Notes under the pieces: model-generated
Seen by the model: the letters and a program-made list of their open reading frames with translations, nothing else
Database searches by the model: none
Told to the model about the DNA's origin: nothing
Shown: piece by piece, positions 1-15,054 of the stretch
How positions within the stretch are numbered: position 1 is the stretch's first letter
Layout of the letters: every line of letters starts with the position of its first letter
Translations under genes and position numbers: made by a program
Assembly (NCBI GenBank): GCA_027489065.1
Contig: JAIYAM010000001.1
Location: 1-64,000, forward strand
Reading direction: 5' to 3'
Length of the DNA: 64,000 bases
Origin: Erythrobacteraceae bacterium
GTDB lineage: Bacteria > Pseudomonadota > Alphaproteobacteria > Sphingomonadales > Sphingomonadaceae

Positions 1-732
1 CGGCTCGAAAGCGGCAAGAAGGAGCTGCATCTCGATAACGCCGCGATCGATACCGAGCGCCAGAAGCTGTGGGCGGCGATGGGCGAGCTGGAGCAGATGA
101 TCCACATCGCCAAGACGCTCGACGCCAAGCTCGAAGCCAAGGCGCTGGAGCTCGACAGCAGCGATCCGGCCAAGGCCAAGGCGCTGCGGGAGAGCGCGCT
201 GTTCTATGTCCGCCAGCGCACGCAGGACCTGCTCACCCAGATGGCGGTGAGCGTGCAGGGCTACCTCGCGCTGGACCTCGTCAAGAAGAACAATGTCGAG
301 CTGGTGAAGGGCGTGGACCGCGCTTCGACCACCACCGTCGGCGCGCTGCGCACCGCGGTGACCGTGGCGCAGGCGATGACCAACCAGCGGCTTGTGCTCG
401 GCCAGATCACGTCGCTCAACAAGACCACCGCCGACATCATCGATTCGACCAGCACGCTCCTTCGCGAACAGACCGCGCAAATCCACGAGCAGGCCGCGTC
501 GAGCACCATCCCGCTGGAGACGCTGCAACGCGCCTTCCAGAACATCTACGACACGATGGACGAGGTCGACGCCTTCAAGGTGCGTGCGCTGGATTCGATG
601 AAGCAGACCGTCAACGTGCTGACCAGCGAGGTCGAGAAGTCCAAGGGCTATATCGCCCGCGCGGAAGGCCAAGCGCAGGCGCAGGCCAAGGTCGCGGCCA
701 GCGGGCCTTCGCTGCTCGCGCTGGATAAATGA
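1..732 (+). CDS. Toxic anion resistance protein TelA family, 5' end outside window
   Basis: Frame open from base 1; VRQRTQDLLTQMAVSVQGYLALDLVKKNNVELVKGVDRASTTTVGALRTAV is TelA-like; listed ORF 79..732 starts internally. Confidence 0.85.
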   Translation, partial: RLESGKKELHLDNAAIDTERQKLWAAMGELEQMIHIAKTLDAKLEAKALELDSSDPAKAKALRESALFYVRQRTQDLLTQMAVSVQGYLALDLVKKNNVELVKGVDRASTTTVGALRTAVTVAQAMTNQRLVLGQITSLNKTTADIIDSTSTLLREQTAQIHEQAASSTIPLETLQRAFQNIYDTMDEVDAFKVRALDSMKQTVNVLTSEVEKSKGYIARAEGQAQAQAKVAASGPSLLALDK

Positions 733-1550
733 TGGCAGACGCGACCCGCGAATCCGACCGCATCCTGCGCGAGGCCAAGCGGAGCCTCGCGGTGCAGCGC
801 GACGGCGGGACGCACCGCCCTGCGCCGCGCGGGCAGAGCATCGGCAAGGCCTCCGCGCAAATGAAGCTCAAGAGCCTGCTGAAGCGGGTGCGCAATGTCG
901 CGCTGGCCGTGGTGGCGATCTGGATCGGCGCGGGGATCTTCAGCGCGATCGTCGGCCCGCTCCTGTTCTGGGGCTTCATGGCGACCCTCGTCGCCACGGT
1001 GGTCGCGATCGGCGTGTTCGGGGTGCTCCCCAAGGTGAAGGTGCCGCAGCGCGCCGAACTCAAGCAGGGCAACCCGGCCCAGATGGTCGCGCGCACCGAA
1101 ATCTGGCTCGAGGCGCAGCGCCCCGCCCTGCCACCGCCGGCGCAGGCGCTGATCGACCGGCTCGGGCTTCAACTCGATGCGCTCGGGCTGCAGCTGAAGG
1201 GGCTGGGCGACAACGAGCCGGCGATGGCGGAAGTGCGCGAGCTGGTCGGCGAATACATCCCCGAGACGATCGACAATTACCGCAAGATCCCCGCGCACCT
1301 TCGCAGCGAGGAATATGCCGGCAAGACCGCCGATGCGCGGCTGGTCGAAAGCTTGGAGAAGCTTTCGGGCGAGGTCGACCGCGTGACCCGGCGGCTGGCC
1401 GAAGGCGCGCTCGACGATCTCGCCATCAAGAGCCGCTACCTCGAATACCGCTACGGGGGCGCGGAAGCGCTGGAGGATGCGTCGGGTATGCCCGATACCG
1501 GCGTGCCGCTCCCCGACTTCTCGGCCATCCCTTCAAAGCAGGAACGCTGA
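729..1550 (+). CDS. XpaC-like membrane protein (5-bromo-4-chloroindolyl phosphate hydrolysis family), partner of TelA
   Basis: ORF with a central hydrophobic hairpin, overlaps the TelA stop by 4 bp; TelA-XpaC adjacency is common. Confidence 0.6.
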   Translation: MMADATRESDRILREAKRSLAVQRDGGTHRPAPRGQSIGKASAQMKLKSLLKRVRNVALAVVAIWIGAGIFSAIVGPLLFWGFMATLVATVVAIGVFGVLPKVKVPQRAELKQGNPAQMVARTEIWLEAQRPALPPPAQALIDRLGLQLDALGLQLKGLGDNEPAMAEVRELVGEYIPETIDNYRKIPAHLRSEEYAGKTADARLVESLEKLSGEVDRVTRRLAEGALDDLAIKSRYLEYRYGGAEALEDASGMPDTGVPLPDFSAIPSKQER

Positions 1551-1553
1551 GCC

Positions 1554-1853
1554 ATGCGCGTTGCCCTTCCCCACACCCTCGGCAAGGAAGAAGTCCGCCG
1601 CCGGATGCACAAGCACGCCGACGAGATCGGCAGCTTCTTCCCGGCAGGCCTCGCGCGGGTCACCACCGGCTGGCCGAACGAGGACCGCATGACCATCACT
1701 GCCGAGGTGATGGGTCAGTCGATCCCCGGCGGCGTCGAGATCCAAGAGCACGAAGTGGTGATCGAAATGGACCTGCCGCTGCTGCTCAGCGTGATGAAGG
1801 GGCCTCTGGAAGCGGCGGTGAAGAAGGAAGCGGGACGCCTCCTCGCGCCCTAA
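1554..1853 (+). CDS. Polyhydroxyalkanoic acid system family protein
   Basis: 99 aa, MRVALPHTLGKEEVRRRMHKHADEI...GGVEIQEHEVVIEMDLPLLL resembles the PHA_gran_rgn family. Confidence 0.65.
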   Translation: MRVALPHTLGKEEVRRRMHKHADEIGSFFPAGLARVTTGWPNEDRMTITAEVMGQSIPGGVEIQEHEVVIEMDLPLLLSVMKGPLEAAVKKEAGRLLAP

Positions 1854-1948
1854 GCGCACTGAGCCGCGCACTGAGCCGCGCGCCCTGCCGCGCAACCTTG
1901 TCGACCTGCCCCCGCTCCTTCGCTCCCGATTGCCACGGGCGCGACTCT

Positions 1949-1968
1949 GTGTCATATGATTTGGACAC
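1949..1968. promoter_or_regulatory. Palindrome GTGTC-N10-GACAC (contains TGT-N12-ACA), putative operator upstream of heme oxygenase
   Basis: Read directly: gtgtcatatgatttggacac; overlaps a possible -10 TATGAT. Confidence 0.4.
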
Positions 1969-2061
1969 GACTTATGCCTAGTTTGCCTGACACGCGGGCC
2001 AAGCGCGTGATCGTCGGGCGGATCGGCTCACAAGCCGGTCAGGGCAGGAAGGACGGGTCGC

Positions 2062-2693
2062 ATGGCACCGGTCATGGAGAAGACAGCAGCGCAGGAGAGC
2101 CTTCGCGGGCACCTCAGGACCGCCATCATGGCGGCGCACGAATTGCTCGATCACGCGATGCAGGCGGCGAGCGGCTGGCAAACCCGCGACGATTACGCCC
2201 GCTTCCTCAGCCTGCAACACGCCGCGCGCGCGCCGCTGGAGACGTGGCTGGCGGCCCATGCTCCCGCCGATCTGGTCCCGCCGTTGCAGACCAAGCTGAT
2301 CGCGCGCGATTTGTCGGCGCTCGGGGCGTGTTTGCCCCCCGCCAGCCCCCCCTTTGACCCCCTCCAGACCCCCTCCAGACCCCGCCCAGACGGCGTGTTT
2401 CACGTGGAACATGCCGCGCTGGGGGCGGCCTGGGTGCTGGCCGGATCGGCCTTGGGCAACAAGGCGATCGCCAAGCAGGTGGCACGGATCGGCGGCGGGG
2501 ACTGGCCGACCGCCTTCCTCGGCGACGATGCGATGATGGCCTTCTGGCAAGGCCTGCGCGCCCGCATCGAGCGCCCTGCCTCGCCTGCCGAAGCGGACGG
2601 CGCGACCCGCGCCGCCGAGGCCGTCTTTGCCCACTTCCTCGCCGTTGCTGATGGGGCGCAGGGGCTTGAAAAGGAAGCGGAAAGTCTCAAGGC

Positions 2694-2697
<4 letters not shown>
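2062..2697 (+). CDS. Biliverdin-producing heme oxygenase (bacteriophytochrome-associated)
   Basis: LRGHLRTAIMAAHELLDHAMQ... and AALGAAWVLAGSALGNKAIAKQV heme-oxygenase-like; overlaps the phytochrome start; carries an insert encoding PPASPPFDPLQTPSRPRPDGVFHVEH. Confidence 0.85.
2341..2395 (+). repeat. 11-bp tandem array A, five units abutting parS A, inside heme oxygenase CDS
   Basis: gccagcccccc/ctttgaccccc/tccagaccccc/tccagaccccg/cccagacggcg. Confidence 0.85.
2396..2411 (+). promoter_or_regulatory. parS-like site A TGTTTCACGTGGAACA
   Basis: Matches the known chromosomal parS consensus; reverse complement is TGTTCCACGTGAAACA. Confidence 0.85.
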
Positions 2698-5235
<2,538 letters not shown>

Positions 5236-5240
<5 letters not shown>

Positions 5241-5321
5241 CCCCTGCCAGACCCCTCTTAGACCTGCCTTAGACCCCTGTCAGGCCCCTACCAGACCCCT
5301 TCCAGAATGGCTCAGCGGCGG
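5236..5321 (+). repeat. 11-bp tandem array B
   Basis: gccagacccct/cttagacctgc/cttagacccct/gtcaggcccct/accagacccct/tccagaatggc then tcagcggcgg; first degenerate unit includes the phytochrome stop codon. Confidence 0.88.
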
Positions 5322-5337
5322 TGTTTCACGTGAAACA
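5322..5337 (+). promoter_or_regulatory. parS-like site B TGTTTCACGTGAAACA
   Basis: Perfect 16-bp palindrome matching parS consensus. Confidence 0.92.
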
Positions 5338-5354
5338 TGCCGCGCCGCCGTGTC

Positions 5355-6155
5355 TCACACCCCGCGGGTCAGCAAGGTCACTCCGGCAGCGCTGAAATCG
5401 AGGCTCGCCAGCCCCTCGGCGACCAGGCACTCCCCCGCCCCGGCCCGCGCCGAGCCGTCCTTCGCGGCAATCTCTCCCGCCAGCGGCAAGGCCAGCAGCG
5501 CGCCCTCATAGGCGGCGAGCGTCGCAGCATCGGGTGCGCCTTCGATCCGGTCGAGCCGGAAATGCGGCCCATCGACCAGCACCGTCCCGTCGGCGACCGA
5601 GCGGCGATGCTCGGCGGCGTAAGGCACGCCCTCGGCCACGGCCAGCGCACGCTCGAGATGGAGTTCGCGCGGGCGGCCATAGTCGTAAAGGCGGAAGGTG
5701 GTGTCGCTGGTCTGCTGCACCTCGACGAGGGCTAGCCCCGGCCCGATCGCATGGACCGTGCCGGCGGGCAGGTAGAAGAGATCGCCGGGGCGCGCCGGGT
5801 GCCAGGTGAGGAGCTGTTCGATCGTGCCGTCCCCCGCCGCAGCCGCGATCTCGGCGGGCGTCACCGCGCGCTCGAACCCGATCGCGAGCCGCGCGTCCTG
5901 TTCGGCGTCGAGCACCAGCCAGCACTCCTCCTTGCCCGCCTCGCCGGGGAGCGCACTCGCGTCGGAAGGGTGGACCTGCACCGAGAGCTTCTCCGAGGTG
6001 AACAGGTACTTCACCAGCACCTGCGGGACTTCGGGCGGCGGCTCGAACCAGATCTCGCCGATGCGTTCACCCGGAGGGGTAACGAAGGGCGCAGGCAGTG
6101 TGTCGCGGCCCCAGACCTTGGCGACCATCCGGGTCGGCAGGGCGCGCGCCATCAC
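5355..6155 (-). CDS. manA: Class I mannose-6-phosphate isomerase
   Basis: VAKVWGRDTLPAPF; LSVQVHPSD; FYLPAGTVHAIGPGLALVEVQQTSDTTFRLYDYGR. Confidence 0.9.
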   Translation of the reverse strand: MMARALPTRMVAKVWGRDTLPAPFVTPPGERIGEIWFEPPPEVPQVLVKYLFTSEKLSVQVHPSDASALPGEAGKEECWLVLDAEQDARLAIGFERAVTPAEIAAAAGDGTIEQLLTWHPARPGDLFYLPAGTVHAIGPGLALVEVQQTSDTTFRLYDYGRPRELHLERALAVAEGVPYAAEHRRSVADGTVLVDGPHFRLDRIEGAPDAATLAAYEGALLALPLAGEIAAKDGSARAGAGECLVAEGLASLDFSAAGVTLLTRGV

Positions 6156-7192
6156 GGGGCGGAGGCTCCGGGCAGCTTGCCCACGGCTTGCGCGCCGGCG
6201 CGGGTGGTGACCAGCACCTCGCCGCCCGAGACGATCACGCAGACGCCCTCCAGCCCGACGACCGACACGCGCGGCCCATCCGTGATGGCAAGAACGTCGC
6301 GCGAGCCAGAGAGGTCGACGCTCCCGCGCACGACATTGCCGTCCTGGTCCGCCTCGCCCGCCAAGGCGTCGGCGAGCGCGGCCCAGTTGCCGATGTCGGA
6401 CCAGCCCATGTCGGCCGGGACCATGGCCGCGCGGGCGGTGTTCTCCATGACGGCGTAGTCGATGGACTCGCCCGCGATGGCCGCAAAGGGCTCCGCCGCG
6501 GGGTGGAAGCGCGCACCATCCGTGCGCCCGCCTTCGACTGCCGCGCGCACGGCTGCGGCCATCTCGGGGCGGAAGGCTGCCAGTTCGGCGAGCAGGTGCC
6601 CGGCGCGGAAGGCGAAGATGCCGCCGTTCCAGCTGTAGTCACCGCTCGCGAGGTATTCCTGCGCCCGGGCAAGATCGGGCTTCTCGACGAACTGCCGGAT
6701 CGCATAGCCCCCGGGAAGCGGCTCGCCGCGGCGCAGGTATCCGTAGCCGGTCTCGGGACGGTCGGCAGCGATGCCGAAGGAGACGAGGTAGTCCTCGCGC
6801 GCCAGAGCGGCGGCGGCAAAGGCGGCGGCGCGAAAAGCCTGGCGGTCGGCGACATGGTGATCGCTCGGGCAGACCAGCAGCACCGCATCCTCGGGGAGCA
6901 GCGCGGCGGCGAGCGCGATGGCGGGGGCGGTGTTCTTTGCGGCAGGCTCTATGACCAGCCGGGCGCCCGGCCGCTCGCCCAGTTGCGCGGTGACGAGCTC
7001 GGCATGGGCCGCGCCCGCGACGACGATCGGCGGGGCGAAATGTGCTTCGTCCGCGACACGCGCAAGCGCCTCCTCGAACAGGGTCTCGTCCCCCAGCAAG
7101 GGCAGGAACGGCTTGGGCAGCGCCTTCCGGCTCATCGGCCACAGCCGCGTCCCGCTGCCGCCGCACAAGATCACCGGATGGATTGCCGTCAC
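6152..7192 (-). CDS. Mannose-1-phosphate guanylyltransferase
   Basis: IHPVILCGGSGTRLWPMSRKALPKPFLPL; VEKPD; YSWNGGIFAFRA. Confidence 0.93.
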   Translation of the reverse strand: MTAIHPVILCGGSGTRLWPMSRKALPKPFLPLLGDETLFEEALARVADEAHFAPPIVVAGAAHAELVTAQLGERPGARLVIEPAAKNTAPAIALAAALLPEDAVLLVCPSDHHVADRQAFRAAAFAAAALAREDYLVSFGIAADRPETGYGYLRRGEPLPGGYAIRQFVEKPDLARAQEYLASGDYSWNGGIFAFRAGHLLAELAAFRPEMAAAVRAAVEGGRTDGARFHPAAEPFAAIAGESIDYAVMENTARAAMVPADMGWSDIGNWAALADALAGEADQDGNVVRGSVDLSGSRDVLAITDGPRVSVVGLEGVCVIVSGGEVLVTTRAGAQAVGKLPGASAP

Positions 7193-7274
7193 GAAGCTTG
7201 ATCCCCTACCCTTCCCGCGGGGCTATATCAGGGGCAAGCGGCGATGCCAGACCGAATTTGCGTGCGCTGCCGCG

Positions 7275-8024
7275 TCAGAACCACTGCTGGCGCCAATAAA
7301 AGGGTGCGGGCACAAGATTGCCGCCGGCATCGCGGGCCGGACGGAACCGGAGGCGGCGCTCGACCAGCTGGCAGGTGATACGGTCGGCCTCGGCGTCGGG
7401 GCTCGGCCGGACAACGCTGCAGTCGCGCGCGCGGCCATCGGTGCCGATGGTGACGCGCACGATTACCTGCGTGCCGCGGCGCGCGTCGCGGCCCCCGGGA
7501 GGGACGGGAAAGTCACGGGCGTTGTCGATGCTCCCCGAGACGAGCACGGGCTGGCTCGCCGTCCCGCCGCCGCGCCCGTTGCCGCCATTGCCGCTGCCGG
7601 TTCCGGTGCCGCTCCCCGCCGCCCCGGTCCCGTCTCCCGCAGCGGCCGCGCCCGAGAGGCTGGCGACCCCGGTCGAGGCGGCGCGCGGGGCGGGCGGGTC
7701 GCGCTTCACCCGCACGCGCGGCGGGGGGGCAGTGACGGGCTTGGCGACGGCGTCGCGCCCGGGCGCTCCTTGCGCACCCTGATCGGGTTCGGAGGGATTC
7801 TCCGGCGGCGTCGGCGGCGGAGCGGGCGGAGCTTCGATGCTGAAGGCGGAGACCACCTGCCGCTCGACGGCGTCCGTCATGTCGGGCGCCAGAGCGCGCG
7901 CGAGGCCATAGAGCGCGGCGAGGTGCGCAAGGAAGATGCCCGCCACCAGCGGCCAGCGGAGCCGCCGCGGCTGCGCGCCGAAGCCATCCTTGCGTGCCGC
8001 TGCCACAGGCCTGTTGCTCACCAT
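7275..8024 (-). CDS. TonB-family energy transducer protein
   Basis: Single N-terminal TM, Pro-rich linker, C-terminal VIVRVTIGTDGRARDCSVVRPSPDAEADRITCQLVERRLRFRPARDAGG; start set at MVSNRP. Confidence 0.75.
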   Translation of the reverse strand: MVSNRPVAAARKDGFGAQPRRLRWPLVAGIFLAHLAALYGLARALAPDMTDAVERQVVSAFSIEAPPAPPPTPPENPSEPDQGAQGAPGRDAVAKPVTAPPPRVRVKRDPPAPRAASTGVASLSGAAAAGDGTGAAGSGTGTGSGNGGNGRGGGTASQPVLVSGSIDNARDFPVPPGGRDARRGTQVIVRVTIGTDGRARDCSVVRPSPDAEADRITCQLVERRLRFRPARDAGGNLVPAPFYWRQQWF

Positions 8025-8400
8025 CTGCTCCGATCCGGATGCACTTCTGCCCGCAATCCGCGAGCGCCCGCTATAACAGAGGCGCGGCAATTGGCGATGG
8101 AGCGCCCCGATCGAGCGCGCACTGGATCATGACCGGCACGGCGCGGAAGATCGCGGCGGTGCCGAAGCGGACCTCGCCTCCCTCGCGGACGCGCTGGCAG
8201 AGGGCGCACGCGCACGGCAGGCCGATCCTCGCGCCGAAGGTGACGCCGGCGCTCAGGGGCGCGGTTCAGGCGGATCTTCCAGCGCAGTCGGGCATGAGGC
8301 TGCACCTGACGCGGCGTCATCATCGGGTGGAGCGCAAACCCCATCCGGCGCCGACGGGACCACCCATGGGCCGAACGCGCGGGCCGCACCGCCCCTGATC

Positions 8401-11274
<2,874 letters not shown>

Positions 11275-11326
11275 CGTGCGAGGCCGACGCTGACGCACGG
11301 ACCTGGAGCACGCCCCCAAACGCAAA

Positions 11327-11350
11327 CGGCGGAGCCCGAAGGCCCCGCCG
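11327..11350. terminator. Hairpin between convergent genes, putative terminator
   Basis: CGGCGGAGCC-cgaa-GGCCCCGCCG, one mismatch; U-run weak. Confidence 0.4.
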
Positions 11351-11379
11351 CTCATGTGTCCGGTTAGAACTGCTACGAA

Positions 11380-14300
11380 TTAGAACTCGTAGCGGGCCCC
11401 GATCTGGACGCGCCACACCGAAGGCGCCGAGATGGTGTCGGGCACGCCCGACGCCGCGGTGAAGCCGGTGATCACGTAACGACCCTGTGCATCGTAGCTG
11501 CCGTCGACCAGGTCGACACGGCCATCGCTGCCGCCGAGCGTGCGAACCACATTACCTTCCGAGGAAAGCAGGTTGAGCACGTTCACCACATCGGCGAACA
11601 GCTCGACCCGGTCCTTCTTGATCCCGGTCAGCTTGCCGATGAACGGAAGCTCCTGGCTGATGCGCATGTCGAGATCGAACACCCACGGGTTGCGGCAGGT
11701 GTTGCGCGCGACCGTCTCACCGGGCGTGAAGTTGCAGTTGAGCTGCTGGCGACGACCGGTGGTGCCGATCGGAACGCCGTTCTGCAGCGCATCGAGGAAC
11801 GCGGCCACCGCAGCCGGATCCGAACCGCCCGTCCGCACGCCTTGGGCGTTGAAGATTGCCGGAGCAATCCGCGGATCGTTGGGACCGGTCGGGATGTAGG
11901 CCAGGATGTTCTCTTCAGCCGAAGAGCTGCCGCGGAAGGTCGGCGTCGCATCGTCGAAGACGAGGCTGTACGGGCGGCCTTCCGAAGCACGGAAGAAGAA
12001 GCCGAAGCTGGTCTTGTAGTCCTCGATGAATTCTTCCTGGAAGGCCATCGAGAGCGTGAAGTTGTGACGGGTTTCGAAGCCCGACCGCGACACGCCCAGG
12101 TTCTGCGGATCGAAGGCCGCGGTGCCATCGAAGAACGAGCCGGCGGTGGCGTCACGCGCGTTCGGCGACTGCTGGCTGTCGGTGAAGGCGTAACCGAAGT
12201 TGACGTTCACGCTGCCGCCCTGGGTGAAGACACCCTCGCTGAAGCGCTTGGTCAGGATGACCGAGGCGTTGTGCGATTCGAAGCTCGGCCCGTTGGTGAG
12301 CTGCAGGAATTCCTGCAGCGTCGAGTTGGCCGAGTTGAAGCACGCCGGGGTCAGACCGGTCCACTGCGGGTTGTTCCCGCCCGTGCCGACCAGCTTTGCC
12401 GAGCAGCCCGCCTTCAGCGGATCGATCGGACGGTAGATCGGACGACCATCGAGGGTCCGCCCGTTCACGCCTTCACGCGTGTCGATCTGCTGCAGCAGGT
12501 CGACGACGGTCAGGGTGTCGTTGAAGCGGGTGTAGATGTAGTCGAGGTTCAGGCGCCAATTGCTGAAGAACCCGCTTTCGGCACCAACCGTGGTGGCAAG
12601 GCCGAGGTTCGCACGCACCGCGGTCGGAATGTCGAGGTTCGGATCGACAGTCTGCACGTTGCCGCCGCCCGCGCGGGCGATGGCTTCACCGGCAGCGCGC
12701 ACGCACTGCGGAATTCCGGTGAACTGGCCCTGGGCGTTGAGGACGCTGATCTTGCCGCCCGGACCGCGGGTCAGCTGGCCGGGAGCACAGCTGCTGGTGT
12801 TGCCGGGACCGGAGGTGAAGCCGTCGTTCGAGAAGGCGTTCGAGAAGAACACCACCGGGTCGCCGCCCGAGAAAACGCCCACGCCGCCGGTCAGACGGGT
12901 GTTCGAGAAGAAGCCTTCATTCTCGAACTGGTAGGTCGCCGACAGACGCGGCAGGACCTGCGGGCTGAGCGACGAGAAGCCGGTCCGGTTCGAGAACCCG
13001 ATGCGCTGCGCGAACAGGTTGTTCTGGTCGGGCGCGTCGCCGTCGAACAGCTGCACACGCACGCCGGCGTTGATCGAGAGCTGGTCGGTGGCCTGCCAGT
13101 CGTCCTGCGCGAAGAACGAGTAGATCGTGCGGGTGAAGGCAGCAGCCGAGTTGTTGACGTCGAAGCCGACGGGAACGTTGATGTCCGCACCGATGGTCTG
13201 GTTGCCCACCAGACGGTCGCTGTTGACGTTGGTGTTCGTGCCGCCCGCAATGAGGCCGTTCTCGAAGTCGTTGAGGTTGGCGAAATACAGCGTGCCGGTG
13301 GCATTCTGCAGGAACAGGTTGAAGGCTTCCAGCTTGTTGTATTCGGCGCCGATCTTGATGTTGTGACCGCTGCCTGCATCGATGTTCATGATGAAGCGGG
13401 CCTGATCGACCTTCGTGTCGAGCTGGTTCAGCGCGCGGCTGAAGCCCGGGCCCGAGAACAGCTGGCCGTTGCGACCGTTGGTGATCAGGCCGCTGGTCAG
13501 GTTCGGCGTGCCGACGATCAGGCGCGGGACGGGGTTGGCACCGTTCGCTTCGTCGAAGCCGACCGGACCCTGCACGTCACCAACGTCGGAACGGCTCACG
13601 CGCAGTTCGGTCGAGACCGAGTCCGACCACTGCGAGTAAAGCTGGGCCGAGTAGTAGTTGGAGATCGTGCCTTCGTCTTCGAACGAGTTGATGCCCGAGA
13701 AGGCCGCGCCCGAATCGTCCTCGATCTTGCTTTCGTCGAGGCGCTGGTAGGTCACCACAATGCGGTGATCATCGTTGATCTGGCCGTCGAGACGACCGAA
13801 GTAGCGCAGGCTGGTGTTCGGCAGCGACGAGGCGATCGGGCCGGTTTCCTGGCCATAAACGCGCTTCGCGATCTCGCGGAAGCGGTTGAACTCGTTCAGC
13901 GTCACGCCGAGTTCGGGGTTGCCGATCCCCGCGCCCGACGGCGAATCGAATGCGCCTTCGATCAGGTCGACCTGTTCATAGGCAAAGCTGAAGAACAGGC
14001 GATCCTTGATGATCGGACCCGAGAGGGTCGCGCCCCAGCGCTTTTCCTGACCGGCATTGACCGGCACGCGGCGGCCGTCGGCAAGCACGACCTCGTCGTT
14101 CTGCATGCCGCCGTCGAAGTAGGTGATGAAGGCCGAGCCCGAGAACTCGTTGCTGCCGGCCTTGGTGACGACGTTGATGAGACAGCCGGTGAAGTCCGAA
14201 TATTCCACATCGAACGGCGCGAATTCGACCGAGGTCTGGTCGACCGCATCGAAGGGCAGGGGCAGCGAGTTGCGGGCGGCGAACGGCGTGCCGTTCAGGC

Positions 14301-14919
14301 CGAACACGTCCGCCTGCACGATGCCGTCGACGGTGAAGGTGTTGGCGCGGTCATTGCCGCCAAGGCACGAAATGCGGTCGAAGCCTTCGGTGCCGTTGAA
14401 CTCGAGGCTGACGCGCGGGTCGATGCGGATGATGTCGCGGATGTCGCGGGTGATCGAGGGGAAGGCGCCGAGCTCGAGCGAGCCGAAAGCCTGGCCCGGA
14501 CCGACCGCGACCTGAGCGACGCCGGCACGCGCGCCGGTGACGATGATGACGTTATCGGCGGCACCTGCCGCAGTCGGAGCCAGCGAGAAGCTGAAGCTCG
14601 TCGGACGGCCGAGCGCGGTGTAGACGTCCTGCACGGTCTGGCCTTCGAAGCCATCCGAGTTGGCGGTGACTTCGTAGGGGCCGCCCGGCGGAAGCGACGA
14701 GACGCGGAAGTTGCCCTGGCTGTCGGCGGTGGTGGTGCGAACCGCATTGGTGCTGGTGTTGGTCACCGTGACGATGGCGCCCGCGATCGGGTTGCCGGCT
14801 TCGTCGGTCACGCGACCTTCGACGTCGGTGACGATCTGCTGCGCGAAGGCCGGGGTGGCGATGGTGGTCGTCGCCGCGAGGCTGACGATGCTCGCCGCAA
14901 GGAGATACTTAAGCTTCAT
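11380..14919 (-). CDS. TonB-dependent receptor with N-terminal carboxypeptidase-regulatory-like domain (Oar-like)
   Basis: Signal peptide MKLKYLLAASIVSLAATTTIATPAFAQQ; VEGRVTDEAGNPIAGAIVTVTNTSTNAVRTTTAD; plug and barrel; C-term VWRVQIGARYEF. Confidence 0.9.
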   Translation of the reverse strand: MKLKYLLAASIVSLAATTTIATPAFAQQIVTDVEGRVTDEAGNPIAGAIVTVTNTSTNAVRTTTADSQGNFRVSSLPPGGPYEVTANSDGFEGQTVQDVYTALGRPTSFSFSLAPTAAGAADNVIIVTGARAGVAQVAVGPGQAFGSLELGAFPSITRDIRDIIRIDPRVSLEFNGTEGFDRISCLGGNDRANTFTVDGIVQADVFGLNGTPFAARNSLPLPFDAVDQTSVEFAPFDVEYSDFTGCLINVVTKAGSNEFSGSAFITYFDGGMQNDEVVLADGRRVPVNAGQEKRWGATLSGPIIKDRLFFSFAYEQVDLIEGAFDSPSGAGIGNPELGVTLNEFNRFREIAKRVYGQETGPIASSLPNTSLRYFGRLDGQINDDHRIVVTYQRLDESKIEDDSGAAFSGINSFEDEGTISNYYSAQLYSQWSDSVSTELRVSRSDVGDVQGPVGFDEANGANPVPRLIVGTPNLTSGLITNGRNGQLFSGPGFSRALNQLDTKVDQARFIMNIDAGSGHNIKIGAEYNKLEAFNLFLQNATGTLYFANLNDFENGLIAGGTNTNVNSDRLVGNQTIGADINVPVGFDVNNSAAAFTRTIYSFFAQDDWQATDQLSINAGVRVQLFDGDAPDQNNLFAQRIGFSNRTGFSSLSPQVLPRLSATYQFENEGFFSNTRLTGGVGVFSGGDPVVFFSNAFSNDGFTSGPGNTSSCAPGQLTRGPGGKISVLNAQGQFTGIPQCVRAAGEAIARAGGGNVQTVDPNLDIPTAVRANLGLATTVGAESGFFSNWRLNLDYIYTRFNDTLTVVDLLQQIDTREGVNGRTLDGRPIYRPIDPLKAGCSAKLVGTGGNNPQWTGLTPACFNSANSTLQEFLQLTNGPSFESHNASVILTKRFSEGVFTQGGSVNVNFGYAFTDSQQSPNARDATAGSFFDGTAAFDPQNLGVSRSGFETRHNFTLSMAFQEEFIEDYKTSFGFFFRASEGRPYSLVFDDATPTFRGSSSAEENILAYIPTGPNDPRIAPAIFNAQGVRTGGSDPAAVAAFLDALQNGVPIGTTGRRQQLNCNFTPGETVARNTCRNPWVFDLDMRISQELPFIGKLTGIKKDRVELFADVVNVLNLLSSEGNVVRTLGGSDGRVDLVDGSYDAQGRYVITGFTAASGVPDTISAPSVWRVQIGARYEF

Positions 14920-15054
14920 GGATGAGGCCCCTGAGTACGATGGAGAGAGACGAAACTGGTGTGACGCGGCCGTGGCTAGGCCCGAACGCTTGCGGCAAAG
15001 CGACTGTTCTGTGACATCTTGATGAAATGCCCTGCCCCTGCGCGGCGTTTCATT

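Noticed and set aside
1854-1890. Tandem gcgcactgagcc x2 after the PHA-system gene
   Set aside because: Only two 12-bp copies; could be simple slippage, no further evidence.
11842-14925. 1027-aa plus-strand ORF antisense to the TonB-dependent receptor
   Set aside because: Low-complexity Arg/Val/Glu/Asp-rich translation, perfectly antisense to a convincing gene; typical high-GC shadow ORF.
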